Below, piece after piece: positions 34,001 to 49,000 of a stretch of 64,000 bases of DNA. The notes below the pieces were generated by a model. That model saw only the letters and a program-made list of their open reading frames with translations. It ran no database searches and had not been told where the DNA came from. A program made the position numbers and the translations under genes. How positions within the stretch are numbered: the first letter of the stretch is position 1; every line of letters begins with the position of its first letter. This stretch comes from Ifrita kowaldi (taxonomy: Eukaryota > Chordata > Aves > Passeriformes > Cinclosomatidae): assembly GCA_013398055.1 (NCBI GenBank), contig VZRS01009486.1, positions 1 through 64,000 on the forward strand. The letters run 5' to 3'.

Positions 34001-37000
34001 ATCATCAGTTACAGCTGTGTCATTTCTGATAGATGTTTCTCTGTCTCATTCAGAAGTCTATTTATTCTTTTATTTCTGACTGCAGATACGAAGATTTTAA
34101 TCTCTTCCTCTTTATGTAAATAATTTATATATTTGAAGTCCATCATCATGTTGATCTTTGTCCTGTTTTTTTTGTTTGTTTGTTTTCTTGTGTGAAGTGT
34201 GTACCTCCTGTTATTTCAATTTCTTCTTTCATTTTTTTTTTTCCAGTTATCTGATTTTCCTTGCTACCCTTCTGCTTTTCTCTGAATTCTAGTTGATTCG
34301 TGTCCTGTGTCTTCTGCATTGCTTCGAGACTGGATATGTTTCAGAAATGAGCAATCACTTTACATGTCTGATACCAGGCAGGCATTTTTTTGACTTAAAG
34401 AGCTTTTATTTTTCACCCTTAGAAATTCAGCCTTAGAATTCAAGTCTTTTGTGTTCATCTGTATGTTCATTTGTGGCTGTTTTTTTGTTTCCAGGCTAAA
34501 GTGCTGCGATTGCTAGCCACGACCTATTTCGAGTGGGATTGCAGTCTGTACCTGGACAAGGCATTGAAAGCCATAAGCTTGGCAAATCAGGTAGTAATTT
34601 TTGCTCTATTTATAGATTGCAATAGATGAAACTCAAGCATTTATTGACATGATAATATGGACCACATTAATCACTGGTGTGTTACCCTTTACAATAGATG
34701 GAGATGTGTTTGCTTTATGTTTTCATACTCCTAAGGATGTTTTAGTGTTCCCAGCTTTTTTTTTGTAGGAAAATACTTTTTTGCATGTAGAAGTAGAGCT
34801 GTCCTCCTGCATCCTATCTGTGAATAGTAAGGTCCTTTGATGATGGTGTGACTAAAATTTCTCTGACATGTGAGTTGATACAGGCAGGCAGCTGGGACAA
34901 CCACAAACCCACAGCTAAAACACAAAGAGTAAAATTATTTCCATTACTTCATTATCTGGGGGATCCCCAAAGCAACACCTGGGCAGAGGCACATGAGCAG
35001 GCCTGAGAAATGAGGTGTAAAAACATACCAACCACCCTGAAGGAAGTTCATATACCTCTACGCAGTCATTACAGAGAGGTCTCTTGATCCTGCACAAATT
35101 CTGTTTCCTATAGAAAGACTTGAATTAATTTTGTGCTTCTATCTATTCAGGTTAGTGTGGAGTAAATGAAATCGGAAAAATTCCTATTTGTCTTTGGTTG
35201 ATACTTTAAAAAATTACATTTTCTGTTTTGTATAAAACAAGTTTTAAGTATAAAATTTTGTTTTAAATGGAAGCTGAAATTCAGTTTCTGCATGCTGCCT
35301 GAATTTACAGATAGATCATGATGCATATGCTCATGAGATCAGAATAAAAGGCAGTGTATTTTAGTCATGCAAATGATGTGCTACTACAGTATCTAAGCCT
35401 TTTATCCTCTTTATTGTTTACTTTTGCAAAGCTTTTTGAGGCAGAAAGTGTTTTTATCATAACTTTTGGTAATGTACATTTTGATATTGTGTGAGGGTAT
35501 GGAAACCCAGAAGAAAATGTTTATTTTAGAACCTGAAATATGCACTATTTTAGTGAGAGCTTTAGTATACAGTCTTCATTATTTACAATTGCTCCCATTG
35601 TTTTGCCCCTCTAAATTTCTTGTTTTTATAAACTACTTTGAATCTGCTCGTATTAATTCTAGATTAATCCAGCCAGTTCACACATAGAAAAGAAGGAAAT
35701 GTTTCTATCATTCAGTAATGTTCAGCTTCTATTTAAAAGTATCAAAAATGGGCCACAGCAGAATGAGAATTTTACATCTTTTGCTTTCATTATCCTTGTG
35801 GTCTTTTGGCAGTGTAAGAATAAATAATAAAGATGCACATTGCATTTAGGAAGAAATTATTGCATAAGTTGCTTACCACTTGCTTCAATCATTAAAATGG
35901 AACTGAAGATTACAGTGGGGAGTATGTGATTTCTTAGTATTTGTGTGTATTATGAATGTGCTGCACTCTCACAGGATCTGTGTTCTACAAAGAACTGTCC
36001 AAGTAATGTATTGTTTTTAATTGTGCAGGAGAATTTGCATCCAGCAGGGTTTTTCTTGAAAGTTAAAATCCTTCTTAAAAGTGGAGCATCAGATGAAGAT
36101 ATCAACTCAGGTATCACAGCTCTCTCTAGGTTTCATAGTGAGGTCATATTACTCCATATCCAAGGAGACTGCCTGTGTTGTACATAGAAAAACAATAATT
36201 TCTTGTGTTTTTGGCAAAATCTGCATTAACTAAATGTCATTTTCGTTTTGAAGTGTGAGACACTGTACTCAGTGTTCATAGAGGAGTTATCCAGATGCTA
36301 ATTTAAATAGCCTTGCTGCAAATTGGGAAGGAGGAAGACTCTGAAGGCTGTTTAGAGTGAAGACAGTGAAAATATAGCAGCGTAAAGCTACAGTTTATTT
36401 AGACATATGCATTAGGTTACTCAGAAGGGTGAAGGTGCATTGACTCTTACACAGTCAGCACAGAACAAAGGCTGGTGAAGCATTGCTGTTCTCTGTGTGG
36501 GATTTTGCAGATTTTGACCCAGAGATATCATGTGCTGATCAGTATGTTGTTATAAAGCTGTATTACAAGAGTTTATTTAAATCAAATAAACTATTTTGTC
36601 CTTATTCCTCACATTTATCACTTAAACAGAACTGATTCTGCTATGAAATGAGAGGATAAGAAAGTTTTTGGGGAGACTTTAATAGAGAAAGGATAATGAA
36701 TGTGTCAGAGAAATTTATTTTCATAAATAATGAAATCTTAAGGAAGAGAGGCTTTGTACTCTTCATGGTTGAAAAGCATCAGATGTGTAATGAATAATTT
36801 GAGAAATGTAGGATGTGATGAGGAATTTCTTGCAGAGAGCTGAGTGGTTTGAATGCTGCCAGACTAGCAGAAATGGTAACTCCACTTCACATTGCTCCTG
36901 GGGAATTTCAGCCAGATTTCAAGCAGCCAGTTAGTTGAAACTTACAGTTTCAAATAAACATACAGTAGCTGACTTGTGTTCTGCAGTTCGAATTATGAAA

Positions 37001-40000
37001 CCATAGAGTTGCATATCAAAACACACTCAGATATTATTTAGTAACACTAAGCCTCCAGTCAGTTTTTCAAGCAAGTTTACTAATGAATGGATGTATCTTT
37101 TCTTGTATGGCTGGCATAAAAGTGTTGTATCCATGCACTGCAGTTCTCTGTCTTTTGAGTGAAGATTCCTGCTGAGTTTTAAGCATTTCACTAAAATCTT
37201 GTGTTGTGCACTCGTATCAGCTGCCTTAGAAATGCTTCTTTTAACAACTGTTACAGTCTTGTCCCTGTGTATTCCTTCTCTGATCTCATCCAAGCTACAA
37301 ATGTATCTATGTTGTTATTAACTGTTCAGCACTGAGTAACAATTTTAAAACTTTATCTGAGTGGTGTAAAACTGATACCTGCTTATCACCAGCAGCTGAT
37401 GCTGAGGGCATTATGCTGAAATAGTTCCCATTGCAATATGATACCACACACAGCCTGAGCACTAACCTCAGTGTTAGGTTGTTCCTGCTGGATAAGGATG
37501 AGACATTTTGATAGAAGGCAGCTTGAGGCAAAAGATTGTTCTACTAATGCCTGTGCTGTTCCTGTTTAAAGAGGCAGAGGACTAGAATTCCAGGGCTATC
37601 AGTCTGTCACCTTTCTGTAGTACTGCATTAGCTGTACAGTGAAAGGAAAGTCAAAACACAATAGACATTATTCTTCCTTTTCTTGTAGATCTATTATAGG
37701 GCTGCTGGTGTTTTTTTCAGTTTTGTTTCTGTCTTTCAAAGAAGCTGTAAGAGATAAGTGGTAAATTGAGCAATTAAGTGTCTAAGTTGATTATATAGTC
37801 TCAAGTGCTTTGTGTTCTGTCTAGCTCTTGCAGAATTCACACACCTTGAGATGTCTTTAGACTTCTGTTTGAATACTGCCAAACTGCTGCTGGAGCATGG
37901 AAGGTATGAAAGCATCACCAAGTGGGGTAAACACAGTTTTGGAGTTTTTAGGTGTTTCTTTATAAGCAAAGAACATCTATTGTACAATGATACTTTATTT
38001 CAAATAAAAGCTCACGGAGGTAAGGTAAATGGTTTTGAGAGGGAGCCTGTCTTCCATAGCAAGGAGATACTGATTATGGCAGCAACAGAACAGGGTGTGA
38101 AATAAGTGTAGTGACAATATGCAGTGCTGTAGCCCTACTTTGGAATGATTAAGATTCCTTATGTAATTTTAATATATGTCTGGAATCATCAGATTGACAT
38201 CTTTCTTCTAACCACCCATCAGAATGACTTCGGAGTCCTAGAGTCATTCTTGGGAAAAACAGTAGAAGGATAACAAGTTACTGCTAAATAAACTGAGGCA
38301 TGAAATTTTACCCTGTTAAGTGCTCCATCATGATTATATATGTATATGCTTGTATCTTGAAGCAAATGTGAAGAATAAACTCTTATGAATACAGTGGAAC
38401 AAGCATGTGGTAAGAGGAAGCTGCCATTGAATAGATGAACTGTAACAAATTCATACCTTGATTCATTCTGTCGGTGTGATTGAATGACAAACATGCTGTA
38501 TGGTGTGAATATGTTAATCTCTAGAATGGAAAATTAACAGCTCTTCTGGTGCAGCCTCTTAAAAATGCATCTCTGTGAATAGGGAATCAGTTGGTTTTGA
38601 TTTTCTGAAATCTGTTCCTGAACGATTTGAATCTTCACCTGACCTTGGAAAAATTACCCTGCTCCACATCGAGTTCCTGTTGCAGAATAAGAGGGAGCTG
38701 CTCGCTAAGCAAAAGATTGAAGAAGTTATTATAGGTCTGTATCCATCTTTTACTGCTGTTTACTGAAAGCTGGATGTAGCTGGCTAAGGTCTTGCATTCT
38801 AATTTTCACTTTTTTTGCTTATTCTCATATTTCTTTCTCTGTGTCTGTTTTCCATTATGTTTCTTTTACTTGGCAACTCTCAACTTCCATGTTGAATGAC
38901 AGTCATGATCAAGCTCAGGGTTAAATTCATTTGCTAGAGCAATTCCTCCTTCTTAGTGTACACAGTGTGTGACTGATACATGTGGGATTAGAAACATTAA
39001 CCAGGAGTTCTGTGTAATGTTAATACTTTGTCCGTCCAGCCCAATTTATTTTTGTTTGTCAGTATAAGACAGGTAGCATATCCTTGTTTGAGCAGCTGGA
39101 TAACAATTTGTTTTTCAGGTCTGTTGCACCTGTAGCACTGTAGTACTTTTTGACTATCAGATCTGCTGTAAAACAAATCCTATTTCATGTTGCATCTAGC
39201 TAGGAGCAAGAGATACACTTACTTTGTTCAAGCATGAAAATATTTTTCTCTTACCCGCTGGGTTTTTAGGGTTTTGGTTGGTTGATTGGTTGGTTTGTTT
39301 TTTTTTTTTCCATAAACAGGGTGTGAAACACTGGCTCCTAGCTGAAACTATTGCTGTGCCCCTGTTTTTTGTTGCAGGCTATGGGATAGTTCTTAGATGC
39401 TTCTCAGTGTGCTTCGTAAAGTTCTTGTAAAGTGATGATTTGCAGTATCTTTTCAGGTCATTATACTGGGAAACAGCTGTTGCCTGAAGCCTTGAATCAG
39501 CTGCACATCATCTTGTGGGACAGAGCTGCCAAACATTATGAGGTTTGGGACCAAATAGTAGTGTTCTCATTTATATCAGTGAAAATGAAAATCTTTTTCT
39601 GACCTCTTTGATATGTCTGTTTTTGGTTAGAGTGCAAACTGTTACTAAGAGCCTTGTTCCAGCTGGCACTAGTTTTATTTTCATCCATCTGGGTGCTGTT
39701 TTCAATTACAAAATCAACTTTCAGGTAGCCTCATCTTAAGGTTTGTGCATGGGAACAGTTAATGCCAGAATTCCTGCTCCAGCTGGTTCCTACATGGCTA
39801 TGGGGCCTGAAGGGATTCATCCAGGAGTACTCAAAGAACTGGCAGGTGTCATTGTGAGGCCTCTCAATGATTTTTGAATGGTCTTGGGAATCTGGAGAGG
39901 TCCCAGTTGGCTGCAAGCTGGCAAAAATTATCCCAATTTTCAAGAAGGGCAAGAAGGACAACCCTGGAAACTACAGGCCTGTCAGTCTCACTTCAGTGCC

Positions 40001-43000
40001 TGGTAAAATTATGGAGATTATTCTGGGAGTTATTGAAAAACACCTGAAGGACAGTGCAGTCATTGGTCACAGCTAGCACTAGTCCATGAGGGGGGAAGTC
40101 CTGCTTGTCAAACTTGATTTCCTTTTGGGACAAGGTCCCCCACCTCATTGATCAGCTGAAGCCAGCTGGTGTCATCTCTTTGGATTTCAGTTAAGCTTTG
40201 CATACTGTCCCTCAAAGTGTCTGGGTAAATTGGAAGGCTGGGCACTCACAACTGTATGAAATCTAACAAAGGCAAGTGCTGGATTCTGCACCTGGCACAA
40301 CCTGAAGGTTACACTAGAATATACTTGACTATCTAAATCTTTCATTTGCTATGACCTTTTAAAAAAAAAAGAATTGGGAAGACATAGGCAATTTAATAAT
40401 CCAAATACAGTCATGTTTGTTTGGGTTTTGTTTTGTTTTTATATTTTCTAGGAGAAAAGCTATTCTGAAGCCCTTCACTGGTACAATTATTCTGTCAGCT
40501 TTTATACACCCGGGCAGATAGATCAGAACTTGGCTAAGCTGCAGAGGAACATGGCTTCTTGCTATCTTCATCTGAAACAACTTGACAAGGTGTATTTAAT
40601 ACATATATAGACATACTTACGTGTTTATTTGCATTGCTTTTATTTTTGAGGAATTTGCTCTTTCGTTTCTGGTCTCACCATTTTTGTTTCAAGGGCAGAT
40701 GTTGCCCCATCAAACATCTGGAGTTATTCTATAGATATCAACGATGTAGCCATTAACATTTTGTGTATCTTTTTATCTCTCTTCTATTGCAAATTATATA
40801 CTAATTTCAAGGTGATGTTTTACTGATTTCCTTTACTGTCTTCTGTGAATAGGCTAAAGAGGCAGTTAAACAAGCAGAGAGGTGTGATCCAAACAGCATC
40901 TTTACTAAATTCAGTGTCTATAAGATTGCAGTGATGGAGAACGATACTGATAAAGGTAGGACTTGAAAGTTAAAGGATCCACTACAAGGAGCAGAAGTGC
41001 CAAATATATTAAAAAACACTGAGCAGCTTTGGACTGTTCATCTTGGGAAAGACATAGTGGAGGGTAGCTAGAAGAAGGGTCTCTAAAATCCTTGAGAATG
41101 TCAGGCTGTAGATTTAAGTTGTAAAAGTGGGATTATTTTTGCACACAGTATGTAATATGCTGAGTCCATTGCTGTATTTGATTTTGTTTGGATGGAGCCT
41201 CTGGCTAGGGAGGATAATCTTCCCAAGGGCAGAAGCTGTAGTAGCATCCCAGGGTGAGAATCACTATGCTTTTTTGTATGCATGTACAATATGAACCTTA
41301 AGGGAACCATTATTGCTGCTCTTAATTTCTCTGGACAAATGGAGCCTGAAGTTACCAAAAATGCATGAATTTTATTGAGATGTCTTACAGAATGTTGTAT
41401 CTCTGTAGCCTCTTTCTTCTTTATAATGAGTTCTGCTGTTTCATATTTTAATGAGGATCTTAGCTCAAGTAATGAAAATTGAGAAATACAGTCTATAGTT
41501 ACTTAGAATACAGAGTAATGTGCAGAGCTTATTTTCCAATGAGTTCTCTGCCATTTAATTATTCTCTATACAACTTTTATTGACAGCACAATTTGCTCAC
41601 ATAATATAGAGTGGGAAACACAGCACAGTCTGAACATAAAAGCAGTGGCACCCTTAGCATAAGCCAAGATGTGGGAGCTTGGAATGATGCCCAGACAATG
41701 TATCAGAGAAAGTGTTCTGTCTTTGGTAACAAACAGTTACTTAGCAGAACAAAATTAAGGATGTGAGATGAACCTCATTTGTATGGCATCTTTGTTTCCT
41801 TAGATTAGTAGCTTGGAAAGCTTTTTGGCACCTCCCTAGGCAGAAATGCATATTTGTGGAGAAGTGCTGGTATGGTCAGGTTTTCTTGTCTTGGCTTTTC
41901 ATTTAAAAAAAAAAAATTATAGCCTTTCATAAATCATTAAAACAGTAGAACCTTCCACCTTCCAATTGCTTCTATAAAAATGTCCTTTTTCCCCTCTGTC
42001 TCTTTCAGCTGTGGAAGCAGTTATTGAAATGGGGAAGCTAGCAGAAAAGCCATCAGAACATGAAGACAAGCTGAGAGTGGATAAAAATACAGGCAGCAAC
42101 CTCTTGAGTTTAGCTGCCCAAATTGCTTTAGAGGTAGAGCAGATAATGTTGTCTTTACTTTCCTTTATTGATATAAGTAGGACAGCTGTAACATCTTTAA
42201 CCTGGCCTAGTTTTAATATTTCTCTGTGTTTCATGGATTTCTTAGTATTTCATGCTTCCACAGCAAAGGTCTTGCTCAAATGTGTTGTGTAATGGAAAGC
42301 AGAAATTAATTTCATGTAGAAAGAAGTGGTATCTTTTAAAATTTTGACAGGAAAATAAAGAATTCTGAGTTATAAATGTTGGCATCTGGATATTACATTG
42401 TGTATTTCTGTAAAATTCTCCTTAGCAAAAAGTTACGTCTTCTTCTGCCTCTGGGATTTGATCTTTGATGTGAGAGGGGGAACCTATGTATAAAATACAC
42501 AGAAATCAATGATGAAAGTCCTTTGTCCCTCCTGCTTGCCTCTTGCTTGGTGGCCTGAGTGAAGTCTGAACTGGCTGATTGCATTTCAGGCTGTTAGGAC
42601 TTTGTTCCTAGCCCTGTGAGGCATGAAAGCCTTACCAACCTGTACTAGTCCTGCTCTTGCCACAGGCTCTTTGTGCAGGGAATCATATGATCTCTCCTTA
42701 GAGCTTTCTCTGCACTCTCAGGCAATTCTGTGCATAGTCCTTTGTTCATTTTCCTGCTGCTAGACTGCACAGACTTGGAATATGTCATTGCTTTGGGGTT
42801 TGTTTTTGTTTGGGTTTTTGTTATTGTTTTGGTTTGGGGTTTTTTGTGGTAACTGAGGTAGTGCAGTATATACAAAACATGTTTTAATTCTTTTCAGAAT
42901 GACCAACAAATTGTGGCTATCAAAGCTTTGGAGTATTTGTCTGAACATTTACAAGACTGCCGACAATTATTTGCAGCCTTAAAGTAAGAATTCAATATTC

Positions 43001-46000
43001 TTACAAGAATAAGCATAAGGAAGAAAAGTGGGGTCCTTTCAGGAAAATTAGGGCAAAGTACACCATTGAAAAAAAAATCTTGTTTCTTCATTGCTTATTT
43101 TTCTCATATTTAGATGTTTGGTCCGTCTGATGTTATCAAAAGTCATGGCAGAAAATGCAGAGGAAAGGTGGGTCTGTTTGAAAATCCATTTTCTCATGGT
43201 GGATATGTTGTTCAAATTGTGTAATGTTTTCTTTCTGGGCTTTTTTTTCTTGCAGAGTGATCATGGGATTATTTTTTAGGCTAGTAAAAGTCCACCCAGA
43301 TGGCTTCCTAGCTTGACCTAATGACATCACGTAGGAACATATCTTCAACTTGTATAAACTTTTCTTTAAATATTTGCTCTTTGCCTTCTTCTTTTATTAA
43401 TGCATATACCTGTCAGGTATTTTTAATGGAGGTTGTGAGCTAAGCAATCTCTGTAACTTTGACACTAGTGGGATATCTTTGAGAAGTTCTGAGTGAGAAG
43501 AGTGGATCTATCCATAACTGGGAAAATATATTCCAACATAAATAGTGCATTCTGTTGAAAAAAAATTAATCCATTTTCTAAAACTAAATTTTTTCTCCAT
43601 TCTAGAGATGAAGATATCAACTCAATACTGGCTTACTTGAACTTGGGTATGTTTCTGTTTTATTTGCATTTTTTGGAGTTCTTCTATATGTCAACATTTT
43701 ATGATATGAATAGATCCATACCAAATGAAATATTTAGACTCCTTATTTCAGTCCAGGCTCTCAACTTCACAGTGAAATCAATGAAAGCTGAAGCTGGAGA
43801 TTCAATAGTATTGTGAAGTTGGATCTCAGTGCTGCAGGGTTTTGCTACCAAAAACTTGCAGTACTGCTGCAAGTAGAAGAGATTTAAGAGTAGAATTAAA
43901 TCAATAAAAGGTTCCTAGAAGGAAGGCCTCAAACTTGTAATTAAATTTAAAACCCCTTCTTGTGAAAGTAAGTAAAACTCCTCTGCATCAGACTTCAATG
44001 TCAGTAAACTTAGAAGAGGCAGCACTTGTTAGCATCTTCTCTAAAATGCTGTTTGAGGCACCTTTTGTTGTTTTTTATAGGGCTTTCTGGTGAAGAATAG
44101 TAGATTTAAATTGTGAGAATAAGTCTTCATCAGGAATTACATGGGAGTTTTGGAAACCTCTGTTTTGGAGTGTAGGGTTTAGACTTGGAAATGTTTTTAT
44201 TCTGCTCTGAAAGTGGTACTTTTGTATTGAATTATGTTTTCTGCAGCTCACAAGAAACTTGCTGAGTCTTTCACAGAAGAGAAATTTACAGGGGACATGA
44301 GGATCCTTGAAGCTCACTGGTTTAGGAAAGTTGGTAGGTTAAACACTCAAAATCTAAACTGAATCTCCTCTGTCTATTTTGGTCCTTTTAAATCAGCAGC
44401 CCTGGAGTTTGCCTTGAACTACAGACTGTGAAATCTAAACAGCAAATATTATCACATATAAAGTGGTTTCTAGTGGGAAATGCAGCTCCTGTGGGGCTGC
44501 CCTAAGCATTATGCATAGTGTTGTCTCTGGATCCTCATTTTGTAGTCTTTGTTACACTGTTTTGGTAAAGGATTAGTTCATTTGCTGTCTGTAAATAAAA
44601 ATATATGCATAGGGTAACAGGTTGAAGCATTTTTTCAAATTCATGCTTCTGTCAGAGCATACAGGAGAGAAAACAGGTGCCATCAATATCAGAAGACATC
44701 TGCTTTTGCACACATCCTCACAATGTAACCATGCTCCAGTAAAGAGTAGCAAGGGAGGGGGAGAAGCAGCAGAGGTCAAATACAGTGACATGGGAATGAA
44801 TGGATTCATAACCTTTCAAAGGCAGCATTCTCACTCACAGGATAAACAATTCAGAGACTACAAAAACATGTCCTATAGAATAAATTAATGTGAAAGTTGC
44901 TGTAGAATCTAAACATTTAATTGGGTCACGCTCTCGTACATAAATAATTTGTTTGCCTTTAGATGCTCATCCATTTATTACTCAGAATTGTGTGCTTAAT
45001 TGCCACATACTTGACCTTGCTGGGGTAAAATGAAGAATGGTTCAAGATGTTGTAGGTTTCTTTTCCTTTTTCTATTTTATTTGTCTTGGGAATACTCTTC
45101 AACACTTCCACTCATATTCTAGCTTTGTTAACTAATATAAGAAAATGCTTGTCCCAGTTCATGCTTTTGAGGGCAGGGCTTGTGCTACAATGGGTTCTGG
45201 GTTGTGATGAAATTATCAAAGCAAAATTTGAAAGCATGAATAAGCTATTTTAACAAATCACTAGGAACAGTATTTCTTGCTGTTGTTAAATGAGCTGTTG
45301 ATGACATTGATTCAGAAATAGAATTGTAGAACGTGAACTGCTTATTGCTAGAGATTAGATGGGCACACATGTAGCAGTGCAGATTTTTATTCTATTCTCT
45401 ATCTTTATGTCTTTGTTAGCTTGGAACTTAGCTGTACAGTTCAAGGACAGCCCTGGAAAGATGAGGGATTTTTTTGTACTGTCTTTCAAGGTATTTACTC
45501 TTGCTAATAGTGTGTCTAATTGAGGAGTATTTTCATCTGTCTGGTTTTTTTAGAAGTCACATCCATGGTTTGGGTATCTCCATGGAGACATGCTTGTATG
45601 CTCTGAAGATGGAGCATTTTTGTCACAAGGAGATTGACTTGTAATACAAAATGTGTGCATTATTGTTATACTTCACATTCTGTTTCTTAAGAATGTAATA
45701 AACTTAAGACTTCAACGAGAAGTTTCTAAAATAAATGGATTCTGATGTTTGGAAACTGTATCATTAATACAAACATGTGAAGTATTCGAGTCCTAATCTT
45801 TATGCAAAACTTCTACCAACACTGTCAGTTTTGTATGTGTTTGTAGAGAGGGGACTCCAGCTCAGCTTTACACTTTATATTTAAATGACCTTTTGCATAA
45901 TTGTACAAGTAAAATTGCAATATGAATATATACTGCTCCTGACTGATTCCTGCAAGTGTCATAGAGGAGGGTCAGCAATCATCTGTTCACAAGCAAATTG

Positions 46001-49000
46001 CTTTATATGGGCAAAATTCTTATTACTTTTTCCTATTTTTGGTGTCAGTTGTCCCAGTTTTGTCCCTCTGACAAAGCTGTTCTAATTGCTCAGAAGACAT
46101 GCCTTTTAATGGCAGCTGCAGTTGATCTGGAAATGGGGAGACAGCAAGTAACACCTTCAGAACAGGTAGGGCTAAGCCTATTAACTATTTCTGAATGTAC
46201 CAGTGCAGCATTGTTTTCCTTTTGATTTTGAAGCCTTAGTTTTTTTCACTCAGAACAGGATGTTGAGAATGTAAGCAAGAGAATATTTCATAGTTACTTA
46301 GAATTGATGCACCTTTCCAGACAATTGTAAATGTTGGATTTCTGTAAATTAGTTCTGGTGGCTTCAGTGTATTTGAATGGGTTTGTATCAGTAAAGGGTC
46401 ATGGCAGTATCTTCCCTTAGAGGAATTTCAGTCTACAGTGTATGTATTGTAGGGAGTCTGCTGCTAATTGTGGGTTAGTCAGAAAGACAATTACTGCTGT
46501 TGCTGGAACTAGTTACCATTGTGGTTGTGATAAAACTCACTTTTTTTGTTTTTATGCATATATCTATTTATGGTGGGGGGGAAGAGGGCATTGTGCTTAC
46601 TGTGGTGAGAAGATTAAGGAAAACACACAGTGGTTGTGAAGGAAGTACAGAAGTCTGGTACAGAGTGATTGTTGAAAATTCTGTGGAGGGCAGTGCACAG
46701 CAACTTGTGTTGTGGCATTAAGTGGTTTGTCAGTCTCAACAGCACTGTTTTATGCTTGGGAGCTAAAACAGTTATGTCCCATAGGAACATGGATGGTTCT
46801 TTCTGGGCCAGTGAAATGTTCAGTGGGAAGTGGCTTTGTCTGAGATGTGGAGGTCTTTGAAAGAGAGAAAAAAAACCCCAAAAACTCAGTAACTGATATA
46901 GGTGATTTACTAACCAGGCTGATTTTTAATTTATTTTATAGTTAGTTCTGACATAATTATTCCTTTTGCTTTTAAAACTATGACCAAAATAACTTATTTA
47001 TTTCTGTAAAATAGACAGAGCTTTTTAGTCAGGCCCTTCAACATCTTCAGACATGCAAGGAGATATGGAAGGTTCTGAAATTAACAGGTAAGCTACAAAG
47101 TGTGTATTTTCAGCACATGTAACTCTTAGTCAAAATATTAATGAAAGATACAGAGCATGTGGAATTGCTGTCTCAGATGGAGATTATTGGAGCAGATAGA
47201 AGACATTATGATAAAAGCTGAGTTGTTTAAATGACTGTTAGCCTGGCAGATGCATGGTTCACTTTTTTGGTAGGATATTGGTAGAAAAATTCCATTGAAT
47301 GGCAAATTCCACTTGTTCTACTGTTAAGTCTGAGTGCCTTGATGGTTTTCCTGCCTGTTGGAAGCAAAATTTATACCTTACAGAACCCCCTGTGGCTTTG
47401 AGAAAATTCATCATTACATACAGGTGATCCTGTCTCTTTTGCAGGAGATTTTGCTAAAGACCCAACAGACACATTGTTGCTGCTTTATGAATTTGAAGCA
47501 AGATCCAAACTGAATGATCCAACACTTCACAATCTTATGGAATCAGTTTGGGAGCAACCACAAATAGAGATCAAGACATTTGAAATCATTGCATGTAAGG
47601 ACTTTTATAGATCTTCAAGTCACAAAAAAAAGGCTTTAATTTCTCTTTCCTGTTCTTTTGAGGTGACTAGGATTATCATGTATTGTACAACATGCAGAAA
47701 ATGGATCTAACCAAATATGTTTTGTCCTGGAGCAAAGATGCTTAGGATCTCAGCCACATTAGGAAAGCTGTGTTTTGAAATACCAGATGACATGGATGAT
47801 GAACCAGAAAAGTGCCATGTCCTTCCATTTCTGGACCCTGAGACACTCATGTAGCTTGTGAGTCTGGAAAGGATTTTTCAGATAAACTTTTACAAGCTCC
47901 AGACTGGCAAAGACTAGAGAATGACCCTCACTGATTCATGCCCCAGTACAGAAGTTTTGGGTTGTGGGCTTTGGATAGATGCTTTAAGTATATTTAAGTC
48001 ACTAAGATAAGGTTAAGTTTCAACTTAAAGTTTGTATAGTCAGCTTGTAAATAGCACTTCTCTACACTGTGCCATACTTTCATCACAAAGTCCTAGCCAT
48101 GAAAACATGCTTGAGAATCTAGAGCAGGATCCAAGAAAGATGAGGAGCATTTAGAACTACCAAGTCTTTGGAGGGTGTCCTGGAGGATTGCATAAACACC
48201 TTCTGTTCTCCTTGCCCTGAGGGAATATGCTTTAGCTCCTGGAGACACCATTCTGAAATCCTGCTCCTGCGTAAGGTTTCCATCTGGATTTTCGTGTTTA
48301 AGGAGACAAACAAAACTCTTTAGACAGGGCCCCCCACCAGAATATTTTTGTATTACTGCACTGGAGTAATACAAAATTCACAGCAGTGAATTAGGAAGCT
48401 TTCTGTGCTTCTGCCTCATCCTCATTGATGATGTGTTTGGTAAGAAAAAGGGAGAGAAGCACTACCTTGTAACCAGCCCAGGCATTAAGCAGATCTCTTT
48501 TCAGTTGTTTTTCACAAGGGATGTGGCAACATGCTGTAGTTTATTTTAGTGACCTATGAGATTGAAGTCTGACTTCAGTAATTTATCTTTTTATTCTTCT
48601 CTATTTTCTTTTACTGTGAAGCATTAGCAATGGAATCTCCAGCTCGGTATCCTGTACTGTGTAAGAAAGCTCTCAAGAGTGCACTAAACCTTCACAGAAA
48701 GCAGGCTGTCATTGATGCTGTGAAATTTAGGTTAGTGTTATCACATAGCTTTGCCATGAGCCTGTGACTGGAAATGCTGACTAGGAATAAAGCTTGCAAT
48801 TTGAAAAAAAAAAGTGGATTTTAATTTAAATTCAAGGTTCCACTTGTTGCTGGCCAACCAATGTACCTCTGAAGGATGACTGTCTAATAATAGATGTTTT
48901 AGCTGCAGTTTATTTTCTGGCACGGCCTTGTTTCCAATAAATTAATCTGTTGAGGAAGGAAAATGAAAATTGGATCCAGAAGAGGTCTCTGGTTGTTTCT

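Noticed and set aside
41010..41110. Possible CR1 fragment around aagacatagtggagggtagc
   Set aside because: The resemblance is weak and no conserved 3' end or reverse transcriptase piece is present.
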